Assembly (NCBI GenBank): GCA_019120315.1
Contig: DWVJ01000008.1
Span: 1 to 64,000 of the forward strand
Length of the DNA: 64,000 nt
Source of the DNA: Candidatus Ruminococcus avistercoris
GTDB taxonomy: Bacteria > Bacillota > Clostridia > Lachnospirales > Lachnospiraceae
Direction: 5' to 3'
In this document: piece by piece, positions 35,533 through 44,565 of the stretch
Layout: every line of letters begins with the position of its first letter
Numbering within the stretch: the first letter of the stretch is position 1
Made by a program: the position numbers and the translations under genes
Notes under the pieces: model-generated
Told to the model about the DNA's origin: nothing
The model's input: the letters and a program-made list of their open reading frames with translations, nothing else
Databases searched by the model: none

Positions 35533-37992
35533 ATGACGGAATTATTGAAGGAGATAAAAACGTATTGGAGTACCCGCACAGAGGGATATTCTCAGGTAAA
35601 TCAAAAGGAATTGTCCGGCATGCAAAAAAAAGCATGGCTTTCGGTGCTGAAGGAACAGTTTCCCAGGAAAGCGAAGGAGGAACTGAAAGTCCTGGATGTG
35701 GGCTGCGGGCCCGGATTTTTCCCCATTATCTTGGCAGAGGCCGGGTATAACGTGACGGCGGTGGACTACACGGAGGAGATGCTGGAGAAAGCCCGGGAAA
35801 ATGCAGGGAATCTGACAGAAAAGATTACCTTCCAGCAGATGGATGGACAGAATCTGGAGTTTGCGGATGGAACCTTTGATGTGGTGATATCCCGGAATCT
35901 GACCTGGAATCTGGAGAAGCCGCAGAAAGCCTACAGCGAATGGCAGAGGGTACTCAAAGAGGGCGGCGTACTGCTGAATTTTGATGCCAACTGGTATGGC
36001 TATCTGTATGATGCAGAGAAAAAAAGACAGTACGAGCAGGATAGAAAAAACGTGGAGGAGAAGCATCTGGAAGATCATTATCTGTGTACGGATATTGACC
36101 GGATGGAAAAAATCGCACTTCAGATGCCTTTGTCAGGGATTACAAGACCTGCCTGGGATCTGCAGATTCTAAAAGAGCTGGATATGGAATCCGTGCAGGC
36201 GGATGAAGATGTCTGGAAATGTGTCTGGAGCGAAGAAGAGAAACTGAATTATGGTTCCACTCCCATGTTTATGGTCTGTGCCAGAAAGAAACGGACGGCA
36301 AATGGAACGTATCATCTGTTGAATCTGGATGTACAGCCGGGGGAACGGCTCAGCGGATATCTGGAACTGGCCGAAGGGAAATTCCGGCTGCCGGCAACGA
36401 TTCTCCACGGGGTGAAACCGGGAAAGACAGTGCTGGTTACGGCAGGCGTCCATGCCGGCGAATATGTGGGTATCCAGGCGGCGGTGGAATTGTCTGCTAT
36501 GCTGAAACCGGAGAAAATAGCGGGTACGGTGATCCTTGTTAAGGTAATCAATCGTCCGGCCTTTGAACATCGCAGCGGTAGCCTGGGATACGAAGATCAT
36601 AAGAATCTGAACCGGGTGTTTCCGGGAGATCCGAAAGGTACAGAGATGGAGCAGCTGGCCTGGGCCATCTCTCAGCAGCTGTATCCTGCGGCAGATTATC
36701 TGATCGATCTGCACAGCGGAGACGACTATGAAAGACTGACGCCCTATGTCTATTATGCAGGGATGGCTAAACCGGAGATATCGGACATTTCGCGGGAGAT
36801 GGCGCAGCAGGTGGACGTGCCCTATATGGTAAGGTCCAATGTGGCGTCCGGCGGTATGTATAACTATGCAGCATCCTGCGGTATTCCCGGTATACTGCTT
36901 GAACGGGGCGGCATGGGGCAGTGGACGGCAGAGGAAGTGTCCTCCACCTGCCGTGATGTGCGCAATATTCTCTGCCATCTGGGAATCTATGACAGTAAGA
37001 AAGATTACCGCACCTATTATCCGCTGGATGTGACAGACGTCTGTTACCAGATCGCCTGGCATACGGGCCTTTGGTATCCCTTTAAAAATCCAGGTGATAT
37101 GATTCAAAAAGGCGATATCCTGGGAGAAGTAAGAGATTACAACGGCAAAGTGATGGAAGTCTGCCGGGCGGAGAGCGACGGTGTGGTGCTGTACTGTACC
37201 GGTTCTTTGCAGGTACTTCAGGATGGACCGGTTATTGCCTACGGGCGGATCGTGAAAAATTACGACGACCGGAAGGTACGGATCACAAAATATTGGGGAA
37301 AACGAAGCGACAGCTTCCTGGACCAGAGGAGGAGGGAACTTCACAGTGCGCTGGCAGATCGCTGGCTTAGAGAAATCAGTGCGCAGATTCCTGCCGGAAG
37401 GAAACTGAACATTCTGGATGTGGGCTGCGGAGCCGGGTTCTTTTCCATTTTGCTGGCCGGTCTGGGACATCAGGTGACGGGAACGGATCTGACGCCTCAG
37501 ATGGTAGAAAGCGCGGAAAAGCTTGCCGGGGAAGAACAGGTTTCCTGTGAATTCCTGGTGATGGATGCGGAAAAGCTGGAGTTTGGGGATGATACCTTTG
37601 ATGTGGTGATTTCGCGGAATCTGACCTGGACGCTGCCTCACCCTCAGGAAGCTTACCGGGAATGGAAACGGGTATTGAAACCGGGCGGAATATTGCTGAA
37701 CTTTGATGCGGATTACGGGGCAGACGACTGTTCGGATACTTCCGGACTGCCGGGAGGACATGCACATAACAGACTGGGAAATGAGATGATGCGGGAGTGC
37801 GAAGAGATCAAACGTCTTCTGCCCATCAGTTCCCGTCAGCGGCCGGCCTGGGATCTTATGGCGCTTGGCGAAGAAGGTTTCCGGGAATTTTCCATTGATC
37901 TGGGAATCAGCAGCAGGGTTTACGTGGAAAAGGATGAATTCTATAATCCGGTTCCGCTGTTTATGCTGCGGGTTCAAAAGCCGGGAATGTAA
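35533..37992 (+). CDS. Three-domain enzyme: methyltransferase, AstE-type zinc deacylase, methyltransferase
   Basis: An 819-residue soluble protein. Residues 1-255 are a class I SAM methyltransferase (VLDVGCGPGFFPIILAEAGY, then VISRNLTWNLEKPQKAY). Residues about 256-575 are a succinylglutamate desuccinylase/aspartoacylase-type M14 domain with zinc ligands in GVHAGEY and DLHSGD and the catalytic Glu in LLERGG. Residues about 580-819 are a second, paralogous methyltransferase (ILDVGCGAGFFSILLAGLGH, VISRNLTWTLPHPQEAY). All three sites look intact. Such parts are normally separate proteins. It leads an operon with an FmdE-like protein and a Nik/Opp importer, suggesting modification and cleavage of a transported metal chelate or peptide; that role is inference. 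Confidence 0.82.
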   Translation: MTELLKEIKTYWSTRTEGYSQVNQKELSGMQKKAWLSVLKEQFPRKAKEELKVLDVGCGPGFFPIILAEAGYNVTAVDYTEEMLEKARENAGNLTEKITFQQMDGQNLEFADGTFDVVISRNLTWNLEKPQKAYSEWQRVLKEGGVLLNFDANWYGYLYDAEKKRQYEQDRKNVEEKHLEDHYLCTDIDRMEKIALQMPLSGITRPAWDLQILKELDMESVQADEDVWKCVWSEEEKLNYGSTPMFMVCARKKRTANGTYHLLNLDVQPGERLSGYLELAEGKFRLPATILHGVKPGKTVLVTAGVHAGEYVGIQAAVELSAMLKPEKIAGTVILVKVINRPAFEHRSGSLGYEDHKNLNRVFPGDPKGTEMEQLAWAISQQLYPAADYLIDLHSGDDYERLTPYVYYAGMAKPEISDISREMAQQVDVPYMVRSNVASGGMYNYAASCGIPGILLERGGMGQWTAEEVSSTCRDVRNILCHLGIYDSKKDYRTYYPLDVTDVCYQIAWHTGLWYPFKNPGDMIQKGDILGEVRDYNGKVMEVCRAESDGVVLYCTGSLQVLQDGPVIAYGRIVKNYDDRKVRITKYWGKRSDSFLDQRRRELHSALADRWLREISAQIPAGRKLNILDVGCGAGFFSILLAGLGHQVTGTDLTPQMVESAEKLAGEEQVSCEFLVMDAEKLEFGDDTFDVVISRNLTWTLPHPQEAYREWKRVLKPGGILLNFDADYGADDCSDTSGLPGGHAHNRLGNEMMRECEEIKRLLPISSRQRPAWDLMALGEEGFREFSIDLGISSRVYVEKDEFYNPVPLFMLRVQKPGM

Positions 37993-38022
37993 ATAGAAAA
38001 AATCACAGAGAGAGGGCAGACT

Positions 38023-38553
38023 ATGGATAAAAAAGAATTATGGAAGAAATGCGCAGACTTCCACGGACATGAATGCGGCGGTCTGACCATTGGTTATCAG
38101 GCGGCGAGGTATGCTGTGAAGCTGCTGGAGTTGGTATCGCCCAAGGATGAAGAGGTGGTCTGTATCTCGGAAAATGACGCCTGCGGAGTGGATGCCATCC
38201 AGGTGATCCTGGGATGCAGCGTAGGGAAGGGAAATCTTTTGTTTCATATGACAGGGAAACAGGCCTTCTCCTTTTATAACAGGACAACGGGAAAGTCGGT
38301 ACGCCTGGTACTGCGGGAACGGCCGGCGGGGATGACGCGGGAGGAATCCTTTCAATACCTGCAGAGTAAGGAGCCGGAGGAACTTTTCGATGTGAAAGAG
38401 ACAAAGATTCCCCTGCCGGAAAAGGCGAGAATTTTTGATTCTGTTATCTGTGAGAAATGCCATGAACGGACGGGAAGCAACTGGATCCGTCTGGTAAACG
38501 GGAAAGAATACTGTATCGACTGCTGCAGGGAGTATGATCGTTTTCATGTGTGA
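38023..38553 (+). CDS. FmdE-family zinc-ribbon protein
   Basis: A 176-residue protein. The FmdE core shows FHGHECGGLTIGYQAA, NDACGVDAIQVILGCSVGKGN and the catalytic-like Cys and His residues of the family. A C-terminal zinc ribbon (CEKCHERTG, CIDCC) follows. FmdE was named from a formylmethanofuran dehydrogenase operon, but members in Clostridia have no proven reaction and often sit beside metal-transport genes. It lies 30 bases after the three-domain enzyme and 36 before the first permease, with a GAGAGGG site, so it is part of the same operon. Confidence 0.85.
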   Translation: MDKKELWKKCADFHGHECGGLTIGYQAARYAVKLLELVSPKDEEVVCISENDACGVDAIQVILGCSVGKGNLLFHMTGKQAFSFYNRTTGKSVRLVLRERPAGMTREESFQYLQSKEPEELFDVKETKIPLPEKARIFDSVICEKCHERTGSNWIRLVNGKEYCIDCCREYDRFHV

Positions 38554-38589
38554 CAGGCGGGCGAAAGAAGAGAAAGGAGGACGCGGCAG

Positions 38590-39534
38590 ATGAAAAAAAT
38601 ACTGTTCAGAAGACTGTTGATGCTGATTCCCATTCTGTTTGGCGTCACTTTTCTGTCCTTTGCCATGATGCGGATCGCTGGAAGCGACGCCGTACTGCAA
38701 AAAACGGATACTTCCGGTGTAGCGTTGTCCGAGGAAGTTATAGAGGCGCAAAGAGAAGAGATGGGACTGGATAAGCCTTTTCTGATACAGTACGTCAACT
38801 GGCTGGGGAGGTTTCTTCGAGGTGATCTGGGGGAAAGCTATATTTCCGGTGAAGATGTGTTTACGGAGTTTGTTTCCAAACTTCCGGCAACCTTGTTTCT
38901 TACCCTGACTTCCGTTCTGCTGACGGTGATCATCTCGATCCCGCTGGGCATTCTCGCTGCGGTGAAGCAGAACAGATTTATCGACTATCTGATCCGGGTA
39001 TGCAGCTTTATCGGCAACAGCCTGCCTAATTTTTTTGTAGCTCTGGTGCTGATGTATTTTTTTGCCATCCGGCTGGGGGTGTTTCCGGTGATTTCAGAAG
39101 GGATCAGTCTGCGCAGCGCGGCTTTGCCCACCCTTACGCTGGCCATTGCCATGTCAGCCAAATATCTGCGGCAGGTGCGGGCCGCGGTGCTGGATGAACT
39201 GAGTAAAGGATATGTGACAGGGGCAAAGGCCAGGGGCGTGAAATTTTCTGTGACGATGCGAAAAAGCGTGCTGCGGGCGGCGCTGGTTACGATCCTCACG
39301 CTGCTGGCCCTTTCCATTGGAAATCTCCTGGGAGGAACGGCCATCGTGGAATCCATTTTCATGTGGGACGGGGTGGGAAAGCTGGCAGTGGACGCCATTA
39401 ATATGCGGGATTATCCCGTCATCCAGGCCTATGTGGTCTGGATGGCGCTGATCTATGTGGCGGTCAATCTGGTCACTGATCTGACTTACAGTCTGCTGGA
39501 TCCCAGAATCCGGCCGGGAGGTGAGGACGCATGA
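38590..39534 (+). CDS. Nickel/peptide-type ABC permease (NikB/DppB-like)
   Basis: A 314-residue permease with six helices. The N-terminus (ILFRRLLMLIPILFGVTFLSF) and the EAA-type loop (YVTGAKARGVKFSVTMRKSVLRAAL) are typical of the DppB/NikB group. AAAGGAGG lies before the ATG. It overlaps the next permease by 4 bases (ATGA). The substrate cannot be told from the permease; the FmdE and methyltransferase neighbours favour a metal or metal chelate over a plain peptide. Confidence 0.9.
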   Translation: MKKILFRRLLMLIPILFGVTFLSFAMMRIAGSDAVLQKTDTSGVALSEEVIEAQREEMGLDKPFLIQYVNWLGRFLRGDLGESYISGEDVFTEFVSKLPATLFLTLTSVLLTVIISIPLGILAAVKQNRFIDYLIRVCSFIGNSLPNFFVALVLMYFFAIRLGVFPVISEGISLRSAALPTLTLAIAMSAKYLRQVRAAVLDELSKGYVTGAKARGVKFSVTMRKSVLRAALVTILTLLALSIGNLLGGTAIVESIFMWDGVGKLAVDAINMRDYPVIQAYVVWMALIYVAVNLVTDLTYSLLDPRIRPGGEDA

Positions 39535-40394
39535 GCAGCGGTAAGGTAACAGTTCGCGGGCAGAGAAGAAAAAAAAATCACACCAAAGCCAGGCTGATCC
39601 TGTTCGGAGCGCTGGTGCTCCTGTTGATTCTGGCGGCCATATTTGCTGAAACGCTATGTCCTTACGATCCCAATCAGCAGGATCTTTCTGCGGCGCTTCA
39701 GCCGCCGGGAGCCGGTCATCTTTTTGGTACGGATCGGTATGGAAGGGATATGCTTTCCAGGGTGATCGTCGGTGCCCGGGTCAGCATATTTTCCGCGCTG
39801 ATCCTGGTAGCAGTGATTGCAGCCGCAGGGACTCTGATCGGTATGATCTGCGGTTACATTCAGGGGGCGGCGGACAGTATCATTATGCGCATCGCAGATA
39901 TCTGTCTGGCATTTCCGGGTCTGGTGTTTGCCTTGGCGATTGCGGCTGTTTTAAACGGCGGCGTGGGAAATGCCGTGATTGCCCTGGCGGTGATCAGCTG
40001 GCCCAAATATGCGAGGATTGCCAGGGGACAGACCCTGGCGGTGAAAAGTTCGGAGTATATCGCGGCAGCCCGTCTTGCGGGGAGCACGCCGCTGAAGATT
40101 TTGTTTTGCCATATTCTTCCCAATATCATCGGGCCGGTGCTGGTGACAGCCATGCTGGATATCGGGACCATGATGATGGAGATTGCGGCCCTGTCTTTTC
40201 TGGGGCTGGGCGCAAAACCGCCCACGGCAGAGTGGGGAAGTATGATGAGCGAAGGAAGAAGTATGCTGCAGACTTATCCCTGGACGGTGCTGACGCCGGG
40301 TATTGCCATTTTTATTTCTGTTGTATTGTTTAACCTGCTGGGAGATACGATCCGGGATTATGCGGATCCCGGCAATGGAAGCAGACAAGGATGA
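39531..40394 (+). CDS. Nickel/peptide-type ABC permease (NikC/DppC-like)
   Basis: A 287-residue DppC/NikC permease. The N-terminal periplasmic motif (LCPYDPNQQDLSAALQPPGAGHLFGTDRYGRDMLSRVIVGAR) and EAA loop (YIAAARLAGSTPLKILFCHILPN) are diagnostic of the family. It pairs with the NikB-like permease. The start overlaps the upstream stop. The solute-binding lipoprotein follows after 15 bases. Confidence 0.92.
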   Translation: MSSGKVTVRGQRRKKNHTKARLILFGALVLLLILAAIFAETLCPYDPNQQDLSAALQPPGAGHLFGTDRYGRDMLSRVIVGARVSIFSALILVAVIAAAGTLIGMICGYIQGAADSIIMRIADICLAFPGLVFALAIAAVLNGGVGNAVIALAVISWPKYARIARGQTLAVKSSEYIAAARLAGSTPLKILFCHILPNIIGPVLVTAMLDIGTMMMEIAALSFLGLGAKPPTAEWGSMMSEGRSMLQTYPWTVLTPGIAIFISVVLFNLLGDTIRDYADPGNGSRQG

Positions 40395-40409
40395 CGAGGA
40401 GGAAAGATA

Positions 40410-41987
40410 ATGAAAAAGAGGAAAAGCGCTCTGCTGCTGGCAGCGGTTCTGACGGCATCGCTTCTGACAGCCTGCAGTCCCGGCGCGCAGGAGGGACAGG
40501 AAGAGACTGCCAAAAGTGAAGGAGAAGCCCAAGAAAAGACCTTTATTTTCGGAGATACAACTTTTAATGCCGAGAACGGCGAGGCAGACATCAATCCCCA
40601 TAAAGACAGCGGAGGCTGGCCCTGTATCCGTTACGGCGTGGGGGAGACGCTGTTTCGTTTTTCAGATACCATGGAAATCGAACCCTGGCTGGCCACCGAC
40701 TATCAGAATCCGGATGAGCTGACCTGGGTGATTACGCTGCGGGATGGCGTGACATTTTCCAATGGACGTCCCATGGATGCCGAGGCGGTAAAGGAATGTC
40801 TGGACGCGCTGACAGCGGATCATGAGCGGGCAGCCGGCGATCTGCATATAGCGCAGATTACAGCGGATGGACAGACTCTGACGATCCGGACGGAGGAACC
40901 GGTGCCGGCGCTGATCAATTATTTGGCCGATCCCTATGGTTGTATCATCGATATGGACGCCGGAATCAGCGAGGAAGGAATCGTCGTCGGTACGGGGCCT
41001 TACCAGGCGGTGTCTCTGGAGACAGATACCCGTCTGGAACTGGTAAAAAACGAAAATTACTGGGATGGCGAACCGAAGATTGACAGGATTACTGTGCGCA
41101 CTATTTCCGACGGTGATACGCTGACCATGGCGCTGCAGTCCGGCGAGATCGATGCGGCTTACGGTATGCCTTATGCCAGCTATCCTCTTTTTGACAACGA
41201 TCAGTATACATTCAGCAGCACAGCCACCAGCCGGGTCTTTTTCGGCGCCATGAATTATGAAAGCGAGATCACATCTGATCCGGCGGTACGGGAAGCGATC
41301 GTGCTGGGAATTGACAAGGAAAGTTTTGTGAAAACGCTGCTGGGCGGAAACGGATATCCGGCCACAGGCGTATATCCCGACAGCTTTACTTTCGGCGGGG
41401 AAGCGGTGAGGGAGGATTCCTATGATCCCCAAAAGGCTGCGAAGATCCTGGAGGAGGCCGGATGGAAGGATACAGATGGCGACGGCGTCAGGGAGAAAGA
41501 CGGAAAAACACTGACGCTGCGGTGGCTGACCTATCCCAGCCGGCAGGAACTGCCGCTGCTGGCGGAAGCGGCTCAGGCCACGCTGGGTGATATTGGCTTT
41601 GATGTGGAGATTAACAGCACGGCGGATCACAACAGTATACGGGTGGATACTTCCGCATGGGATATCTACGTGAGCGCTTTTGTGACGGCGCCCACGGGAG
41701 ATCCGGAGTACTTTTTCAACTATCATTGCCTGGATGACTCCGCACAGAATGACGGTCATTACCACAATGATCAGCTGGAAGAATTGGCAGAGGAGCTGTC
41801 AAAGACTTTTGACGTACAAAAACGCAGTGAACTTGCGGTGCAGATGCAGCAGATTATCCTGGACGACAACGCCTATGTGTTCTGTTCCCATCTGCGGATG
41901 ACCATGATTTCCAGAGCCAATGTGACCGGGCTTACGGCTCATCCCTGCGATTACTATGAGATCACGGCAGATCTGGATATCAACTGA
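40410..41987 (+). CDS. Nickel/oligopeptide-family substrate-binding lipoprotein
   Basis: A 525-residue SBP family 5 lipoprotein with lipobox LLTAC near residue 21. The family pattern is present: INPHKDSGGWPCIRYGVGETLF, then LATDYQNPDELTWVITLRDGVTFSNG, and ETDTRLELVKNENYWDGEPKIDRI. The length and INPH start resemble NikA-type proteins. GAGGAGGAAAG precedes the ATG. It delivers substrate to the two permeases. The specificity (free nickel, nickel chelate, opine metallophore or peptide) is not visible. Confidence 0.88.
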   Translation: MKKRKSALLLAAVLTASLLTACSPGAQEGQEETAKSEGEAQEKTFIFGDTTFNAENGEADINPHKDSGGWPCIRYGVGETLFRFSDTMEIEPWLATDYQNPDELTWVITLRDGVTFSNGRPMDAEAVKECLDALTADHERAAGDLHIAQITADGQTLTIRTEEPVPALINYLADPYGCIIDMDAGISEEGIVVGTGPYQAVSLETDTRLELVKNENYWDGEPKIDRITVRTISDGDTLTMALQSGEIDAAYGMPYASYPLFDNDQYTFSSTATSRVFFGAMNYESEITSDPAVREAIVLGIDKESFVKTLLGGNGYPATGVYPDSFTFGGEAVREDSYDPQKAAKILEEAGWKDTDGDGVREKDGKTLTLRWLTYPSRQELPLLAEAAQATLGDIGFDVEINSTADHNSIRVDTSAWDIYVSAFVTAPTGDPEYFFNYHCLDDSAQNDGHYHNDQLEELAEELSKTFDVQKRSELAVQMQQIILDDNAYVFCSHLRMTMISRANVTGLTAHPCDYYEITADLDIN

Positions 41988-42002
41988 GGATGGAGTGGAT
42001 AG

Positions 42003-42785
42003 ATGGAACAAAGACTGATCTATGATTCGGTGGAAATCTGTTATAACGGCAGACCGGCTGTCCGGGATATCAGCTTTTCCCTCTGTCCGGGAGAAATTCT
42101 GGGTATTGTGGGAGAATCGGGTTCCGGAAAGAGCACGCTGATCCGGGCGGCGCTGGGGATACTGGGACAGGGCGGGATGGTGACGAAGGGAGATATCTGG
42201 TTTGCAGGACAGAATCTTCCGGAAGTACCGGAACGCAGGATGCGTTTGATCCGTGGGGCGAAAATAGGTATGATTTTCCAGGATGCCGGTGATTCCCTTT
42301 GCCCGGTCCGTACCATAGGGGATCAGATATACGAAAGTCTGGCAGCGCATGAAAAACTGAATCGTCAGAAGTCGGACCGGCGGGCTGGCGAACTGCTGGC
42401 CAGTCTGGGATTTTCTGACAGCAAAAGGATTCTGGAAAGTTATCCCTTTGAATTATCCGGCGGTATGAAGCAGCGTGTCGGCGCCGCGATGGCCATGCTG
42501 CCCAATCCTTCCGTACTGCTGGCGGATGAACCGACCAGTGCGCTGGATGTGACGGTACAAAAACAGATGGTGGAAGAAATGCTTTTGTTTCGCAGGCGAT
42601 ACGGTACGTCCATTATTCTGGTAACCCATAATATCGGTGTGGTATCTGCCATGGCGGATACGGTACTGGTGCTGCGGGAAGGAGAAGCAGTGGAATACGG
42701 GGAAGCAGAAAAAGTACTGCGGGAACCGAGGGAAGCTTATACCCGGGAACTGCTTCTGGCAGCGCCCCGGCTTCGGAGGAAATAG
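42003..42785 (+). CDS. Nickel/peptide ABC transporter ATPase (NikD/DppD-like)
   Basis: A 260-residue ATPase with Walker A GESGSGKST, signature LSGGMKQRVGAAMAML, Walker B VLLADEPTSALDVT and VTHNIGVV. It lacks the long Cys-rich C-terminal oligopeptide motif of full DppD proteins, as NikD proteins do. The stop is directly followed by the ATG of the second ATPase. Confidence 0.9.
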   Translation: MEQRLIYDSVEICYNGRPAVRDISFSLCPGEILGIVGESGSGKSTLIRAALGILGQGGMVTKGDIWFAGQNLPEVPERRMRLIRGAKIGMIFQDAGDSLCPVRTIGDQIYESLAAHEKLNRQKSDRRAGELLASLGFSDSKRILESYPFELSGGMKQRVGAAMAMLPNPSVLLADEPTSALDVTVQKQMVEEMLLFRRRYGTSIILVTHNIGVVSAMADTVLVLREGEAVEYGEAEKVLREPREAYTRELLLAAPRLRRK

Positions 42786-43544
42786 ATGGAACCTGTACTT
42801 GAAGTGAAAAATCTGACCAAGATATTTAAAAGAGGCGGACAGGAAGATCTGGCAGCGGTGAAAAATGTGAGTTTCTGCCTGTATCCGGGAGAAATCCTGG
42901 GTATCGTAGGAGAATCGGGCTCGGGGAAAAGTACGGCGGCAAGGATGATTACCCGGCTGATCAAGGCGGATTCCGGCAGGATCCTGCTGAGGCAGGAAGA
43001 CATTACAGAGGTGAGAGGGAAACGTCTGCGGCAGATTTACCAGCGGATTCAGATGGTGTTTCAGTCGCCGGCTGCATCCTTTGATCCGCGGCGTACGCTG
43101 GGAGACGGGATCGGTGAAGGTCTGCGAAACAGCGGGATTTCCAGACAGGAGGCCAGACGGCAGGTGCGGGAACTTTTGCTAAGATGCGGTTTAAAGGAAG
43201 AATTTGCCGGGCGGTATCCCCATGAGGTCAGCGGCGGTCAGTGTCAGAGAGCGGCCATTGCCAGAGCCCTGGCGATGCAGCCTGAGATCCTGATCTGCGA
43301 TGAGGCCACCAGCGCATTGGATGTCACCGTACAAAGACAGATTGTGGAACTGTTGACGCAGCTGAGGAAAGAGCAGAAAATGGCCTGCCTGTTTATCTGC
43401 CATGATCTGGCTCTGGTACAGAATTTCTGTGATCGGGTATTGGTTATGTATGAAGGGAAAATCGTGGAAGAGGGGACGCCGGATGAGGTGATTATGCAGC
43501 CTAAGACGGAATATACCAGAACGCTGGTGGAGGCGGTTCTGTAG
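42786..43544 (+). CDS. Nickel/peptide ABC transporter ATPase (NikE/DppF-like)
   Basis: A 252-residue ATPase: Walker A GESGSGKST, signature VSGGQCQRAAIARAL, Walker B ILICDEATSALDVT and CHDLALVQ. The N-terminus (LEVKNLTKIFKRGG) and IQMVFQSPAASFDPR are typical of the DppF/NikE subgroup. It is the last gene of the operon. It begins right after the preceding stop, with CGGAGG upstream. Confidence 0.92.
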   Translation: MEPVLEVKNLTKIFKRGGQEDLAAVKNVSFCLYPGEILGIVGESGSGKSTAARMITRLIKADSGRILLRQEDITEVRGKRLRQIYQRIQMVFQSPAASFDPRRTLGDGIGEGLRNSGISRQEARRQVRELLLRCGLKEEFAGRYPHEVSGGQCQRAAIARALAMQPEILICDEATSALDVTVQRQIVELLTQLRKEQKMACLFICHDLALVQNFCDRVLVMYEGKIVEEGTPDEVIMQPKTEYTRTLVEAVL

Positions 43545-43560
43545 GAGAATAAAAGAAAAG

Positions 43561-43587
43561 GGAAGGAGCGCCGACGGCGCTCCTTCC
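43561..43587 (-). terminator. Terminator between converging operons
   Basis: GGAAGGAGCGCC pairs perfectly with GGCGCTCCTTCC around GAC, a 12-bp stem. Read on the minus strand it is followed by CTTTTCTTTTATTC, so it mainly ends the sucrose operon; the plus-strand side lacks a T tract. Confidence 0.8.
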
Positions 43588-43593
43588 GGCAGT

Positions 43594-44565
43594 TTACGGA
43601 CACTGCATATCTCCGGCAGCGGGATAGGAGGCGATGGCTCCTTCCTTTTGCACACTGCAGGCACAGTAACGGTTGGAAAAGTCCAGCATGGTTTCCAGCT
43701 CCCTGGCAGACAGGGTGGAAAGGGTTTTTGCATCAAGCCCCCGGCTGAAAAGCTGATACAGGAAAGAGCCGATAAAGGCGTCGCCGGCTCCGGTGGTATC
43801 GACTGCTTTTACCGATATGCCAGGGGACTGGGCACAGGCCTCCCGGGTGCAGGCAAAAGCGCCTTTTGCGCCTTCCGTGTAGACGATCAGCTGTACCCGT
43901 CCCTGGAAGAGTAAAGGCCTGGCTTCTTCGATATCGTGACAGCCGGTGAGGAAAAACAATTCCTCATCAGAAAGTTTCAGTACATCTGCCAGAGGAAGGA
44001 ATTCCAGAACAGCTTTTTTTAAAGCTTCATCGTCATTCCAGAGAGGTCTTCTCAGGTTCGGGTCGAAGCTGATCAGCATACCGGCTTTTTCTGCCAGAGA
44101 GATGGCTTTGCGGTGAGATTCCTTCATGGGGTAATCTCCCAGAGACACAGAGCAAAAATGCAGGCCGAAGCCATCGTCAAACCAGTCAGGCAAGATCCGG
44201 GAAGGCTCCAGCAGCATATCGGCTCCGGGTTTGCGGTAAAAAGAAAATTCCCGGTTTCCGTCTTCTTTCAGCGCTACGAAAGCCAGTGAAGTATTGGCTT
44301 TTTCTGTCCGGCTGACTGCCTCGCAGCCGATGCCGCAGCGGCGGAAATCTTCCAGTATCTTATCGCCGAAGGGATCCATGCCAAGCTGGGTAATCATCCG
44401 GGCGCGGCCGCCAAGTTTGACGAAAGCGCCGCAGACATTGGCAGGCGCGCCGCCCACTACCGGGTGAAAAGACGATACGTCTTTGATGTGTTTTCCGGTC
44501 TGTCCGGGAATGAAATCAATCAGTGCTTCACCGATTGCCAGCAGAGTATTTTTTTTCGTTTTCAT
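43594..44565 (-). CDS. scrK: Fructokinase, PfkB family
   Basis: A 323-residue PfkB sugar kinase with GGAPANVCGAFVKLGG near the N-terminus and the C-terminal signature DTTGAGDAFIGSF holding the catalytic Asp. It phosphorylates the fructose released by the sucrose-6-phosphate hydrolase encoded just upstream (38-base overlap). Last gene of the sucrose operon; expected to be under LacI-type control with the rest. Fructose specificity is inferred from context. Confidence 0.9.
   Translation of the reverse strand: MKTKKNTLLAIGEALIDFIPGQTGKHIKDVSSFHPVVGGAPANVCGAFVKLGGRARMITQLGMDPFGDKILEDFRRCGIGCEAVSRTEKANTSLAFVALKEDGNREFSFYRKPGADMLLEPSRILPDWFDDGFGLHFCSVSLGDYPMKESHRKAISLAEKAGMLISFDPNLRRPLWNDDEALKKAVLEFLPLADVLKLSDEELFFLTGCHDIEEARPLLFQGRVQLIVYTEGAKGAFACTREACAQSPGISVKAVDTTGAGDAFIGSFLYQLFSRGLDAKTLSTLSARELETMLDFSNRYCACSVQKEGAIASYPAAGDMQCP

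Noticed and set aside
36169-37977. 602-residue open frame on the minus strand
   Set aside because: It is antisense to the three-domain enzyme, has no recognisable motif, and reflects codon bias of the plus-strand gene.
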